64,000 bases of DNA from JAFMJV01 sp963814315 (GCA_963814315.1 CAWFCG010000001.1:186001-250000), one strand, 5' to 3'; counted from the first letter of the stretch, positions 16,231-25,477 are shown. Translations and numbers: made by a program. Notes: generated from the sequence alone by a model not told the origin.

Positions 16231-17601
16231 TCACAGTCCGGCCTCGACATCCGCGAGCGCGTCGTCAAGGATCGATACCATGCGCTCGATCTGCGCCTCG
16301 GTCGCGACCACGGCCGGGGCCAGGAAGAGGACGTTGCCCGGATGCAGCAGCAGCGTGGTCAGACCTCGCTCGCGAGCCGCGATGCGCAGGGCGTTGCCCG
16401 CTGCCAGCGGATCGGCAAAGTCCTCCCCGGTGTCCTGATCGTGCACGATCTCCAGGCCGGTCAGAAGGCCCTTGCCGCGTGCATCCCAGAAGGTGCGGTG
16501 GTGGCTCAGCGAACGGAGGCCCTTGAGCAGCTGCGTGCCCAGGCGTGCGCTGCGCTCGGCGAGGTCGTCACGGATGACCCGCCGCAACACGGTCAGGGCG
16601 GCCGCCGCGGCCACGGGGTGGCCGGCATAGGTGTGGCCATGCAGGAAGACACCGTCGTGCTCGAGGTACGCCTCGCGCACCTTGGGCGAGATGAGCGCCG
16701 CGCCGATGGGCACATAGCCCGAGCTGAGCGCCTTGGAGAGCGTGATGAAGTCAGGCACGATGCCGTCCCACTCGGTGGCGAAGAGCTTGCCCGTCCGGCC
16801 CATGCCAGTGATGATCTCGTCGACCACCAGCAGCACGCCGTAGCGGTCGCAGACCTCGCGCAGGTCACGCAGGTAGCCGACCGGCGGGACGGAGACGGCG
16901 ATGGCGGTGGCGCAGGGATCGACCACCACCGCGGCCACGGTCTCAGGCCCCTCAGCACGGATGGTGGCTTCGATGGCATGCACGCAGGCGAGATGCCGGC
17001 TGGCCTTGCCGAAATCGCATCGAGGACATGCGCCTGCGGGCACCGTGCGGCCCCAGCTCATGCCGCCGTCGTAGACGACGTTGCGAGACGCGAAGTACTG
17101 GCCGTCGAGGGCCATGGCCCCCGCGGTCACGCCGTGAAAGGCGCCCTGGCGGGTGATGACCTTCATGCGATAGGGCTCACCGCGCAACGCGTGGTACTGC
17201 CGTGCCATCTTGATGGCGACCTCGTCAGCCTCCGCGCCGCCGGGCGTGAAGTGGGCCGCGGCCATGCCCGGAGAGGCGGCCACCAGCTCCGCGGCCAACT
17301 CCACCTGCGGCGGGGTCACGAACCGGAAGACGTCCACGAACGACATCGTCCGTGCCTGCTCGGCGATGGCCGCCACGACTTCTTCATCACCGTGGCCCAG
17401 GATCAGTGCCTCCAGCGCGGACGTCCCGTCGAGGTACTCGCGCCCCTCGGCGTCCCAGGTAAGCACGCCTCGTCCGTGGGTCATGATGCGGATCTCATCG
17501 CGCATGGCGCCCTGCGCACCAGGTGGCGAGTAGGGCATCCAGAGGTGCTGCTCGGCGAGTTTGCGCAGGCGTGCCGCGTCGGCCCTCGGTCGGGTGGTCA
17601 T
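16231..17601 (-). CDS. Class III PLP-dependent aminotransferase
   Basis: A 456-residue omega-aminotransferase. The PLP lysine lies in TLSKALSSGYVPIGAA and the cofactor aspartate in LLVVDEIITGMGRTGKLFA, both standard. The N-terminal HLWMPYSPPGA opening and FTPGGAEADEVAIKMAR are typical of the beta-alanine:pyruvate / taurine aminotransferase branch. It starts 2 nt after the TIM-barrel gene stop with no ribosome site of its own, so it depends on coupling. In context it may act on an amino sugar or amino acid derivative; the neighbouring genes do not identify the substrate. Confidence 0.85.
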   Translation of the reverse strand: MTTRPRADAARLRKLAEQHLWMPYSPPGAQGAMRDEIRIMTHGRGVLTWDAEGREYLDGTSALEALILGHGDEEVVAAIAEQARTMSFVDVFRFVTPPQVELAAELVAASPGMAAAHFTPGGAEADEVAIKMARQYHALRGEPYRMKVITRQGAFHGVTAGAMALDGQYFASRNVVYDGGMSWGRTVPAGACPRCDFGKASRHLACVHAIEATIRAEGPETVAAVVVDPCATAIAVSVPPVGYLRDLREVCDRYGVLLVVDEIITGMGRTGKLFATEWDGIVPDFITLSKALSSGYVPIGAALISPKVREAYLEHDGVFLHGHTYAGHPVAAAAALTVLRRVIRDDLAERSARLGTQLLKGLRSLSHHRTFWDARGKGLLTGLEIVHDQDTGEDFADPLAAGNALRIAARERGLTTLLLHPGNVLFLAPAVVATEAQIERMVSILDDALADVEAGL

Positions 17602-17603
17602 GG

Positions 17604-18461
17604 TCAGTGCACGTCGATGCCGAGGGCCGCCGCCCGCTCGGCAAGGTGTCGCACCGCCTGGCCGATGACTGCGACCGGCAGGTGCTCTACCACCGCATAC
17701 ATATCCCGGTCGAGCGCCTCGGTGCGGCGAAGCACGGTGTCGATATCGAGCATGCCCGAGCCGGGGATGGTCTCAGCGATATGCACGACGAAGCGGTCCT
17801 CCAGGTAGTAGTCCTTGACCTGGACCGTCCCACAGAACTCACCGCAGACGTCGAAGTAGTCGTTGATCATGCTGGTCGAGTCGAAGGCGGTGGGTAGGTC
17901 GCGCACGAAGTTAACGGGGTCGATGTTGACCGTGACCCAGGCCGGGTCAGTCCGCTCGATGACACGCCGGATGCGGGCCGGTGTGTCCAGCGTGGAGGTC
18001 GCGTGCGCCTCCAGCACGACCTTGACCCCTGCTGCGACAGCGACCTCCAGGATCTCCGAGATACTGCGCACCAGACGGTCCTCGCTGGCGTCGCTGTGGT
18101 TCTCCGGATGGGGCCACCAGTCGCCGCGGGGGTTGTGGCTGGTAGGGCGCACACCAGCTTCCGGCACTCCCAGCCGCGCCGCCAGGCGGACGACATCGCT
18201 GGCGCCCCGCACGCCTGCGCGACGCACCTCGCTATCCTCGCTGATGATGGAGGGATAGGGTCCCCAGAGCTGGAGGAAGTCCAGCCCATTGCGGTCGATG
18301 CAGGTGCGCACGTTAGCGGCGACATCGTGGGTGATGGTGGCTGCCGGTACCGTCAGATGGGCACCGACGCCGGTGAAGCCGAGTTCTCGAGCGAAGGCGA
18401 CCCGCTCGTAGTCGACATCGGTCCAGTCGCTCCAGATGACACCCAACACGCCCAAGCGCAT
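17604..18461 (-). CDS. Xylose-isomerase-like TIM-barrel epimerase/isomerase
   Basis: A 285-residue AP-endonuclease-2/sugar-isomerase-fold protein. Features include FARELGFTGVGAHLTVP at the N-terminus, LDFLQLWGPYPS, VKVVLEAHATSTLDTPARI with the metal-site Glu, and VNIDPVNFVRDLPTAFDS with the metal-site Asp. Members isomerise or epimerise keto-sugars or act on inositol derivatives. It is tightly packed, 2 nt after the aldo/keto reductase gene and 2 nt before the aminotransferase. A C3-epimerase or isomerase step on an oxidised sugar fits the operon, but the exact reaction cannot be read from sequence. Confidence 0.8.
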   Translation of the reverse strand: MRLGVLGVIWSDWTDVDYERVAFARELGFTGVGAHLTVPAATITHDVAANVRTCIDRNGLDFLQLWGPYPSIISEDSEVRRAGVRGASDVVRLAARLGVPEAGVRPTSHNPRGDWWPHPENHSDASEDRLVRSISEILEVAVAAGVKVVLEAHATSTLDTPARIRRVIERTDPAWVTVNIDPVNFVRDLPTAFDSTSMINDYFDVCGEFCGTVQVKDYYLEDRFVVHIAETIPGSGMLDIDTVLRRTEALDRDMYAVVEHLPVAVIGQAVRHLAERAAALGIDVH

Positions 18462-18463
18462 AC

Positions 18464-19549
18464 CTAGTCCTCAGTCGATCGTTCGATGGATAGCGGGCCT
18501 TCGCCACTTGGTGTGGGCACCGCCGCAGCGATCAGGCCTTGGTCTTTGAGCTCCACCCAGAGAACGTCCGGTATCGGCCAGCGCAAGTTCTCGATAGCGT
18601 CGTCGAGGTGCGCGATCGATCGCACGCCGGCTACCACCGAGACCACCAGCCGATGGCCAAACGCGAACTGTAGCGCGGCCGCACGAAGGGGTACACCGTG
18701 CCGCTCGCAGACGGCCTGGATAGCCAACGCCTTGTCCAGCAGTGCTGGCGGTGCGGGCGCGTAGTCGAAGAGCGCAGTCGGCCCCGGGTTGGCCAGAAGC
18801 CCGCTGTTCATGACGCCGGCCGCGACGATGACCGTGCCTCGCTCCGCGCAGACCGGGAAGAGCTCGTCGAGCGCGGTCTGGTCGAGGAGCGTGTAGCGGC
18901 CGGCACACATGAGCGCATCGAAGTCCCCTTCTCGAGCGAAGCGCGCCAGCATCGGCGCCTGGTTCATGCCCACGCCGATAGCCGAGACCACGCCTTGCGA
19001 GCGCAGGTCGGCCAGCGCCGGGTAGGCGCCGCCGATGGCCTGCTCCCAGTGGGCGTCTGGATCGTGGATCCAGAAGATGTCGATGCGCTCCAGGCCGGTC
19101 CGACGCAGCGAGGCCTCGACCGAGCGCATGACCCCGTCGTAGCTGTAGTCGAACACGGGTCGCTCATCGGGCGCACCCTTGAAGTAGCCCTCGTGGGGAT
19201 CGAAGTCGGGGATATCGACCGCGGGACGGTCGGGCTCGAGGCATGCATCGGCCTCGATCTGGGCAGGCGGATAGAGCAGGCGCCCCACCTTCGACGAGAT
19301 CGTCCACTCGGCCGGGTCATGCCGCTGCAGCAGTCGGCCAAGGCGCCGCTCCCCGAGGCCGTAGCCGTACAGGGGTGCCGTGTCGTAGTAACGCACACCG
19401 ACTTCCCAGGCACGGTCGAGGACGGTGCTGGCCTCCGCGTCTGACACTTCGCGGAACAAGCCACTGAGCGCCGCCAAACCGAGGCCAAAACGCCACACGT
19501 GGACCGGCGCGCGTCCGAGCCGGACACGCTCGAAGGGATCGACGCCCAT
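18464..19549 (-). CDS. Aldo/keto reductase, D-threo-aldose/L-fucose 1-dehydrogenase type
   Basis: A 361-residue aldo/keto reductase. The catalytic tetrad is visible: Asp and Tyr in YYDTAPLYGYGLGERRLG, Lys in TISSKVGRLLYPP and His in IFWIHDPDAHW. The insert between SSKVGRLL and FDYSYDGVMRS, plus the overall length, match the L-fucose / D-threo-aldose 1-dehydrogenase and pyridoxal 4-dehydrogenase subgroup rather than xylose reductases. It would oxidise L-fucose or a related aldose to a lactone, feeding a lactonase and the dehydratase gene immediately upstream in the operon. The GGAGG is only 2 nt from the ATG, so the true start may be slightly downstream. Confidence 0.82.
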   Translation of the reverse strand: MGVDPFERVRLGRAPVHVWRFGLGLAALSGLFREVSDAEASTVLDRAWEVGVRYYDTAPLYGYGLGERRLGRLLQRHDPAEWTISSKVGRLLYPPAQIEADACLEPDRPAVDIPDFDPHEGYFKGAPDERPVFDYSYDGVMRSVEASLRRTGLERIDIFWIHDPDAHWEQAIGGAYPALADLRSQGVVSAIGVGMNQAPMLARFAREGDFDALMCAGRYTLLDQTALDELFPVCAERGTVIVAAGVMNSGLLANPGPTALFDYAPAPPALLDKALAIQAVCERHGVPLRAAALQFAFGHRLVVSVVAGVRSIAHLDDAIENLRWPIPDVLWVELKDQGLIAAAVPTPSGEGPLSIERSTED

Positions 19550-19657
19550 GACCTCCCTGATGTCAGGCGCGGCTGCCTGAGTAGCCCCCGAACATGGGTA
19601 GTATGGCCGGACGCGCCGGGGCCGGCATGACCGTGGCCACGCCCCGACCGTCGACGC

Positions 19658-20884
19658 TCATGCCAGGTCCGAGCTACTGCCCGGTACGGTCGGCACCAGG
19701 TACCGTCCATCCTCTACCCGAGCCGGCTCGGCGAAACGGTCACGCAAGTGGGGTATGTACTCAAGGAAGACCTCGTCGAGCCCCAGCGCGACCCGGTTGA
19801 ACAGGACCAAGTGTTGGTGGACCTGACCCATGTCACCCACATGCGGCACGACGGGCAACCCGTACTTCCTCGCGAGCAGGCTTATGGTGATGAACTCGCT
19901 GACGCCGCCGACACGCGTCGTATCCACCTGCACGAAGTGGAGCGCACCAGCCTGGAACATGTTCTTGAACAGGACGCGGTTGGGGATCATCTCGCCGGCG
20001 GCTACCTTGATGGGGGCGATGGCTCGCGCCAGCTCGGCGTGGGCGAAGACATCGTCGGGGTGTGTCGGCTCCTCGATCCAGAAGGGATCCATGCCAGCCA
20101 GATCACGGCTCACGCGGACCGCCTTGGGAAACGACCACTGCTGGTTGACATCGAGCATGATGCGCACGTCCGGCCCCAGGGCTTCACGCAGCAGGTAGGC
20201 ACGCTCGATGTCTCGGTCGCTATCGTCGGAGCCGACCTTCAGCTTCACGGCGCCGAACCCGGCGTCGACCGCGGCCCGAGCCCGCTCCAGGACTTCGCCG
20301 GTGCTGAAGTCGAACCAGCCGACCGATGTGTCGTAGCCGGGATAGCCGCGCTCAAGCACGTCGGAGCGCGAGGCTCTGTCGCGGGCAGCGCCGGCCAGCA
20401 TGGCCACGACCTCGTCCGCGCTGAGCGCATCCTCAAGGTAGCTCAGGTCCAGCAGGCGGACGACTTTGTCCGGCGAAAGGTCGAGTAGCAGTTGCCACAG
20501 CGGCAACCCACGCGACTTGGCCCACAGGTCGAAGCAGGCATTGGTGATGGCGCCCAGCGCGAGGTGCACCACGCCCTTGTGGGGCCCGAGCCAGCGGTAC
20601 GCCGGATGATCGGCGATCGAGCGGAAGGCGGTTCCGAACCCGGCCATGAGATCCTCGATATGCTGGCCGACCAGCGGCTCAGCAAGCGCCTCGATGGCCT
20701 GACACACGAGCTCGTTGCCGCGGCCCATCGTCAGCGCGAAACCGCTGCCCGAGATGGCCGAGGAGGTCTCGATGACCGCCGTCGCGTAAGCCCACTCCTC
20801 GGTGTTGTGGACCGAGTCCGTTCCTTCGCCAGCGCCCAACTTGAAGCGGACGTCGCGGGGCACCACCCGCCTGATCGTCGTCAA
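19658..20884 (-). CDS. fucD: L-fuconate dehydratase (enolase superfamily)
   Basis: A 408-residue enolase-superfamily sugar-acid dehydratase. The N-terminal part has the L-fuconate dehydratase pattern LTMGRGNE, YRWLGPHKGVVHLALGAITN and the ERGYPGYDTSVGWFDFS loop. Catalytic residues are all present: Lys214-x-Lys216 (AVKLKVG), metal ligands Asp245, Glu271 and Glu298, and His348 (VVPHVGD). It ends with VEDGRYLVPTVPG, also typical of FucD. The start is a TTG that overlaps the stop of the ABC ATPase gene; a GTG six codons later is an alternative. It would convert L-fuconate, or a close relative, to 2-keto-3-deoxy-L-fuconate. Confidence 0.85.
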   Translation of the reverse strand: MTTIRRVVPRDVRFKLGAGEGTDSVHNTEEWAYATAVIETSSAISGSGFALTMGRGNELVCQAIEALAEPLVGQHIEDLMAGFGTAFRSIADHPAYRWLGPHKGVVHLALGAITNACFDLWAKSRGLPLWQLLLDLSPDKVVRLLDLSYLEDALSADEVVAMLAGAARDRASRSDVLERGYPGYDTSVGWFDFSTGEVLERARAAVDAGFGAVKLKVGSDDSDRDIERAYLLREALGPDVRIMLDVNQQWSFPKAVRVSRDLAGMDPFWIEEPTHPDDVFAHAELARAIAPIKVAAGEMIPNRVLFKNMFQAGALHFVQVDTTRVGGVSEFITISLLARKYGLPVVPHVGDMGQVHQHLVLFNRVALGLDEVFLEYIPHLRDRFAEPARVEDGRYLVPTVPGSSSDLA

Positions 20885-22386
20885 ACCAGATACCGGCCGA
20901 TCTGCTCGCTCACATCCTCGTAGGTCCGTGGCCGCTCGTTGAGGTCGTCAATCTCAGCCACGATCCCGAAGTCGCGGAAGACCAGTATGCGACGCGCAAG
21001 GCGGACCATCTCCGGCAGGTCGGACGAGATGAGCACGATCGACTTGCCCTCGTCATGGGCCAGGCCCCAGACAAGCTTGTGGATGGCCTCCTTGGCTCCG
21101 ATGTCGACGCCGATGGTGGGCTCGTCGATGATGAGCGTGTCGCAGCCGGCGGCGAGCCACTTGGCGATGCTGACCTTCTGCTGATTGCCGCCACTCAAGC
21201 TGCTGACGATCTGGTCTGGGCCGGTGGCGCGGATATCGACCGCTTCCATGAAGTGCTCACCGGTCCTTCGCTCTTCGCGGAGGTCGATGCCGCGAAGCCC
21301 CCGCACGAGCCGGTCCCAGACGGTGATGGCGATGTTGGTCTTGATGCTGGCCTCCAGGATGAGGCCTTTTTCTTTGCGGTTCTCGGAGACGTAGCCCATC
21401 TTGTATTTGCTCAGGCTCTCGTACATGCCGCCGATGTGTGCGGCCTTCCCATCTACGAGGACCTCGCCTTCGAAGTCGTGGTCCTCGCCGATGAGGATCT
21501 GAGCCAACTCGGTACGTCCAGAGCCCACGAGCCCGTAGAAACCAAGGATCTCGCCCTTGTAGAGCTTGAAATCGAGCCCGTCGAAGCACCCGGATTGATG
21601 GATCGCGCGCGCTTCCAGCGCCACGTGCTCGCGGTCAATCTGGAGGCTGCCCATCCACTCGGTCTGCGTCGATCGGCCGATCATCATCTGGATGAGCGCG
21701 TCCTTGTCGAGGCCCTCGATGGGCTTGGTACCGACACACCGACCATCACGCAGGACCGTGACCCAGTCCGCGATCTGGAGCACTTCCTCCAGCTTGTGGC
21801 TGACGAAGACGATAGCCACGCCGTCTGCTCGCAGCTGGTCGAGCACGCCGAAGAGGTGCTTGGCCTCGTGGAGCGTCAGCGCCGAGGTGGGCTCGTCGAG
21901 GATCAGCAGGCGGGCGCTGGCCGAGAGCGCCTTGGCGATCATGAGCAGCTGCTTCTGCGCAGCGCTCAGGTCGCCCGCCCTCTGGGACACGGGCAGGCCC
22001 AGGCCGATGCGGTCCGTGTAGACCTTCGCCTCGCGCTCGACAGCGCGCCAGTCGATGCCGCCGCGCGACTTGAAATCGTCGAGCCGGTGCAAGAGCACGT
22101 TCTCAGCGACCGTGCTGTTGGGCACGATCTGCAACTCCTGGCTGACCAGCTCGATGTTGCTGGCCATGGCGTCGCCGTAGGCACGGAACTCGACTTCGTG
22201 CCCGTCCACCAGCACAATGCCAGCATCGGGTTCGTAGATGCCGCAGATCAGCTTGATGAGCGTCGACTTGCCAGCGCCGTTCTCGCCGATGACGGCGTGG
22301 ATGGCACCGGCATCAAAGGTCACCGAGACATCGTCGAGCGCGAGCACGCCGGGAAAGGCCTTCGTCAGGCCCCGTACCTCAAGCAT
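20881..22386 (-). CDS. Sugar ABC transporter ATPase with two nucleotide-binding domains (RbsA/MglA type)
   Basis: A 501-residue duplicated ATPase. The first half has Walker A GENGAGKST (about residues 36-44), a degenerate signature DLSAAQKQ in place of LSGGQ, and Walker B LLILDEPTSAL. The second half has the usual altered Walker A GLVGSGRTE and an intact signature SLSGGNQQK, then LIIDEPTIGVD. This asymmetry is normal for CUT2 importers, where only one site is fully catalytic. It lies between the binding protein (after a strong hairpin) and the fuconate dehydratase gene, which it overlaps by 4 bases, so import and breakdown are coupled. Confidence 0.93.
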   Translation of the reverse strand: MLEVRGLTKAFPGVLALDDVSVTFDAGAIHAVIGENGAGKSTLIKLICGIYEPDAGIVLVDGHEVEFRAYGDAMASNIELVSQELQIVPNSTVAENVLLHRLDDFKSRGGIDWRAVEREAKVYTDRIGLGLPVSQRAGDLSAAQKQLLMIAKALSASARLLILDEPTSALTLHEAKHLFGVLDQLRADGVAIVFVSHKLEEVLQIADWVTVLRDGRCVGTKPIEGLDKDALIQMMIGRSTQTEWMGSLQIDREHVALEARAIHQSGCFDGLDFKLYKGEILGFYGLVGSGRTELAQILIGEDHDFEGEVLVDGKAAHIGGMYESLSKYKMGYVSENRKEKGLILEASIKTNIAITVWDRLVRGLRGIDLREERRTGEHFMEAVDIRATGPDQIVSSLSGGNQQKVSIAKWLAAGCDTLIIDEPTIGVDIGAKEAIHKLVWGLAHDEGKSIVLISSDLPEMVRLARRILVFRDFGIVAEIDDLNERPRTYEDVSEQIGRYLV

Positions 22387-22418
22387 CGGTTCGTGGGGTC
22401 CTCGTTGGTGGGGTGGGT

Positions 22419-22460
22419 CCTCGCACGGCCGCGCGCCTTGTGGCGCGCGGCCGTGCGAGG
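22419..22460 (-). other. Perfect 19-bp stem-loop after the CUT2 binding-protein gene
   Basis: The arms at 22419-22437 and 22442-22460 are perfect reverse complements around a TTGT loop. On the minus strand it begins 7 nt after the stop of the binding-protein gene and ends before the ATPase ribosome site. It lacks a T-run. By analogy it should stabilise the binding-protein mRNA and limit read-through to the ATPase. Confidence 0.75.
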
Positions 22461-22467
22461 AGGAGGG

Positions 22468-23514
22468 CTACTTGGTCAGGTACTTGGTCAGCAGGTCGTC
22501 CTTGATGGACTGTGTGACAGCAGTGATGTCATCAGCGAAGGTGTCGATGTTCTCGGCGGTCACGAAGGCCGTGCCCGCGTCGATGTGATAGGCACCCTCT
22601 ACCGGGACGTAACCGTTCTCCATGCACAGGAGGGCTAGCAGGCTGAGGTAGCCGTGACCGTAGGGGTTCTGGGCGATGGTGCCGGTCATGATGCCGTTGG
22701 CGATGGCATCCATCACGACCGGGTCGGTGTCGATGCCCACCGACTTGATGTCACGGTCGCCGCCCTGCTCCCTGTAGTCGGCCAGCACCTGGGCGATGGC
22801 CACGCTGGGCACGAAGCCGGTGGCGATGATGCCATCGACACTCGACGCGTTGGCGGCGATGGCGTCAGAGATCTTCTGCACGGCCTCCTCGGCGCTCTTG
22901 ATGCCGGCGACCTCCTGGATGATCTCGACATCGGGGTAGTTTGCGACGACCTCTTCGATGCCTTCCTTGCGCAGCGCCGTGTTGGGATCCTCGAGGACCT
23001 CCAGCACGTTGATGATCTTGCCGGAGCCACCCATCGATGCGATGAGTGCCTCGGCCGCCTCGGCGGCGGCGGTCTTGACGTCGGTCGCGACCACGAATGA
23101 CGCGGTCGTGGGCAGCTGGGTCGAAGCGCCGAAGGTCACGATCTTGGCGCCCTGGGCGGTGAGCTCCTCGAACAGCGCGTTGGCACCGCTGGCGTCGCTG
23201 GGATAGACCGAGAACGAGCGAGCGCCCTGGGCCGCCAGCGCTTCCATGCGCTGGTTCTGGCTGTCCTGCGTCCAGTCGGGCCCGACCTGCTGATCGACCT
23301 CGACCCCGAAGTCGGCGGCGAAGGCCTCTACGCCCTTGGTCACCTCATCGAAGTAGGGATGCGGCGCCGAGGCGTACCAGACCGGCGCCCAGCTGTCGGG
23401 CACGGCGCATTCGACGGCGGGATCCTGGGCCATCGCGGCCGCTGGCACCATGGCCGCGCCGACGGCCAGGCTGAGGGTGACGAACCCTGCGAGGGTCTGC
23501 TTCTTGTGGATCAT
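22468..23514 (-). CDS. Sugar ABC transporter substrate-binding protein (RbsB/CUT2 type)
   Basis: A 348-residue periplasmic-binding protein of the ribose/galactose type (Peripla_BP_4). Residues 1-29 are a Sec signal peptide (FVTLSLAVGAAMVPAAAMA then QD), with no lipobox. Characteristic parts are GVEAFAADFGVEVDQQVGPDW, GIIATGFVPSVAIAQVL and VGIDTDPVVMDAIANG. GGAGGAG lies 8-9 nt before the ATG at 23514, which rules out the longer open frame. It is followed by the strong 19-bp stem-loop. With the RbsC-like permease and two-domain ATPase it completes a CUT2 importer for a monosaccharide; linkage to fucD suggests L-fucose or a derivative. Confidence 0.92.
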   Translation of the reverse strand: MIHKKQTLAGFVTLSLAVGAAMVPAAAMAQDPAVECAVPDSWAPVWYASAPHPYFDEVTKGVEAFAADFGVEVDQQVGPDWTQDSQNQRMEALAAQGARSFSVYPSDASGANALFEELTAQGAKIVTFGASTQLPTTASFVVATDVKTAAAEAAEALIASMGGSGKIINVLEVLEDPNTALRKEGIEEVVANYPDVEIIQEVAGIKSAEEAVQKISDAIAANASSVDGIIATGFVPSVAIAQVLADYREQGGDRDIKSVGIDTDPVVMDAIANGIMTGTIAQNPYGHGYLSLLALLCMENGYVPVEGAYHIDAGTAFVTAENIDTFADDITAVTQSIKDDLLTKYLTK

Positions 23515-23590
23515 GTCCTGACTCTCCTCCAAGACTTTCTGGTGACTGTGCTGAAGGGCCGTCCCTGCGGCCGGGTCGCTGCCTCGGTCC

Positions 23591-24640
23591 TTACGCGGGC
23601 GCACCTGCCTTTCTGGTGGACGAACCGCGCCGCGTGTGACGCCGCGCGATCGCCCGCAGGCTTTCGATGGAGACGGCCAGCAGGATGACCAGGCCCAGGA
23701 ACGTCTGCTCGTAGTAGACGTTGACGTTGAGCATGACGAGGCCGTTCTTGATGAACGTGAGCAGGAAGGCACTGGCCACGATGCCCATGGCCGAGAACTG
23801 GCCGCCCTTGAGCGAAGTCCCGCCGATGATGGCCACAGCGAACGAGATGATCAGCCAGTCGCTGCCGATGGAGGGCTGGGCCGAGCCCAGACGTGAGACC
23901 CATAGGAAGCCGCCGACGGCTGCGAAGACGCCCGAGAGGATGAAGGCGATGACGATGATGCGATCGGAGCGGACGCCGCTGAGCTTGGCCGCCTCTTCGT
24001 TGCCGCCGGTCGCGAGCAGGCGCCTGCCGGTCACGCGGTAGCGGAAGAAGTAGCCGACCACGACCATGGTGATGACCATCAGGATCAAGAGCCAGCTGAG
24101 GCCGAAGAACGACTGGCGACCGATGACGCTGATGGACTGGGGGATGTCCGTGTAGGGGAAGCCCTTGCTGATGCCGTTGATGAGGCCCGCGAAGACGAAG
24201 CCGGTGGCGAGCGTGACCACGAACGAGTTGATCTTGAGCTTGGTTATGAGCAGGCCGTTGGTGAGGCCAGCGGCGATGCCCACGCCGATCGCGACGGCGA
24301 AGGCGATGACCGGGTCCAGACCCAGGTCCTGCATGGCCACGCCGGCGAAGACGACCGAGAGGCCGCCGATGTAGCCCAGCGACAGGTTCATGCCCCCGAC
24401 CACCAAGGGGATGGCCTGGCCCATGGCGATGAACACGTAGAGCGAAGCCGTACGCGAGACGTTGAATAGGTTGTAGCTTGAGAGGAAGCTCTCACTCAGG
24501 ATCGACAGCAACAGGAACAGACCTGCCGTGGTGAGGACGACGTTGATGTCACTGCGCTTCAGCGCCGAAGCCACGAGACTGCGCGCCCGCGCTGCGCTGG
24601 AAACCGGCGCGGCCTTGTTGTCGTTGCTGGTCTGGGTCAT
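23591..24640 (-). CDS. Sugar ABC transporter permease (RbsC/CUT2 type)
   Basis: A 349-residue membrane protein with about ten hydrophobic segments, starting with INVVLTTAGLFLLLSILSESFL near residue 33. Family motifs include VVGGMNLSLGYIGGLSVVFAG at about residues 80-100 and the RRLLATGGNEEAAKLSGVRSD cytoplasmic loop, which contacts the ATPase. AIIGGTSLKGGQFSAMGIVASAF is the highly conserved C-terminal segment. It lies between the GntR regulator gene and the binding protein, an order with permease first. Identification as the channel of the CUT2 importer is firm. Confidence 0.92.
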   Translation of the reverse strand: MTQTSNDNKAAPVSSAARARSLVASALKRSDINVVLTTAGLFLLLSILSESFLSSYNLFNVSRTASLYVFIAMGQAIPLVVGGMNLSLGYIGGLSVVFAGVAMQDLGLDPVIAFAVAIGVGIAAGLTNGLLITKLKINSFVVTLATGFVFAGLINGISKGFPYTDIPQSISVIGRQSFFGLSWLLILMVITMVVVGYFFRYRVTGRRLLATGGNEEAAKLSGVRSDRIIVIAFILSGVFAAVGGFLWVSRLGSAQPSIGSDWLIISFAVAIIGGTSLKGGQFSAMGIVASAFLLTFIKNGLVMLNVNVYYEQTFLGLVILLAVSIESLRAIARRHTRRGSSTRKAGAPA

Positions 24641-24650
24641 GAAAGGGCCC

Positions 24651-25403
24651 TCAGTTCTTCAGGGGCGCCAAAGGCGCGAGTGACGGGGCCGTAGCCGCGT
24701 TGCCATGGAAGGAGCGCCGGAGACCGGCGTCGATGTGCGTGCAGACCGCATCGATGGCGGCATCAGTATCGCCAGCCACGAGCGCTCCCAGGATGGCGGC
24801 ATGCTCGAGGACGCTGACGCGCACGTCGACCAAGCCGGACGTGCGGAAGAAGCGTGAGGCTTGGACGTGGATGTTCAAAGCCCGGAACGCGTCCAGCAGC
24901 GCTGGACTCCCAGCCAGGCCGATGAGAGCCTCGTGGAAGCGTTGGTCCAGGATGCTGAACGCACGGTACTCACGGTAGTGCGGCTTGAGGTCTGGGCCAC
25001 CCATCTCGTACAACAGCCCCTCCATCTGCATGATCCAAGCCATGGCTGAACCCGAGGCCGACTGCCTCACGGCGTAGGTCTCGAGTAGCTTGCGCACGCC
25101 GAAGAGGTCAGCGAGCTGCTCGGGCGTGGGTGGTTCCTTGACGAAGTACCCGCGATACGACTCGACGTCGACGAGCCGCTCCGCTGCCAGTCGCGCGAGG
25201 GCTTCGCGGATGGGTGTCGGGCTGACGTGGAACTGTTCGGCAAGCGCGTCGATGTTGAGACGATGGGCAGGAGCCAGAACGTTGTCGAGAACGTATTCCT
25301 TCAACTCCAGATAGACCCGCTCGGCGAGCAGCTTGCGCTCCTCACCACGAGGTCCGTTGGGGCGGCGCCTACTCCCTCTCGTCGCGTCGACCATCTCCAC
25401 CAT
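24651..25403 (-). CDS. GntR-family regulator (FadR/VanR C-terminal type)
   Basis: A regulator of about 250 residues. The winged helix-turn-helix spans LAERVYLELKEYVLDNVL to LNIDALAEQFHVSPTPIREALARLAAERLVDV, and the C-terminal helical FCD-like domain includes FHEALIGLAGSP and the last conserved His region DAVCTHIDAGLRR. It is the first gene of the minus-strand transporter/fucD operon and is divergent from the UroD-like gene at 25478, so it likely controls both. The ATG at 25403 was preferred because TATCGT lies 6 nt upstream, fitting a leaderless start; GTG or ATG starts at 25421 and 25418 cannot be excluded. The effector is probably an acidic sugar or carboxylate. Confidence 0.82.
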   Translation of the reverse strand: MVEMVDATRGSRRRPNGPRGEERKLLAERVYLELKEYVLDNVLAPAHRLNIDALAEQFHVSPTPIREALARLAAERLVDVESYRGYFVKEPPTPEQLADLFGVRKLLETYAVRQSASGSAMAWIMQMEGLLYEMGGPDLKPHYREYRAFSILDQRFHEALIGLAGSPALLDAFRALNIHVQASRFFRTSGLVDVRVSVLEHAAILGALVAGDTDAAIDAVCTHIDAGLRRSFHGNAATAPSLAPLAPLKN

Positions 25404-25406
25404 TCC

Positions 25407-25434
25407 TATACGATACATCACGATGCTATATGAT
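25407..25434. promoter_or_regulatory. Divergent promoter and candidate GntR operator
   Basis: The AT-rich stretch 25407-25434 stands out from GC-rich surroundings. It contains TATA at both ends, two ACGAT repeats 10 bp apart at about 25410-25425, TATGAT at 25429-25434 facing the plus-strand gene, and TATCGT facing the regulator. Dyad symmetry is only partial. Position between the divergent genes supports an operator. Confidence 0.4.
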
Positions 25435-25477
25435 TCGGCACGGAACCCGTAGCAGGCGATGAGAGGGAGGTCGCTCC

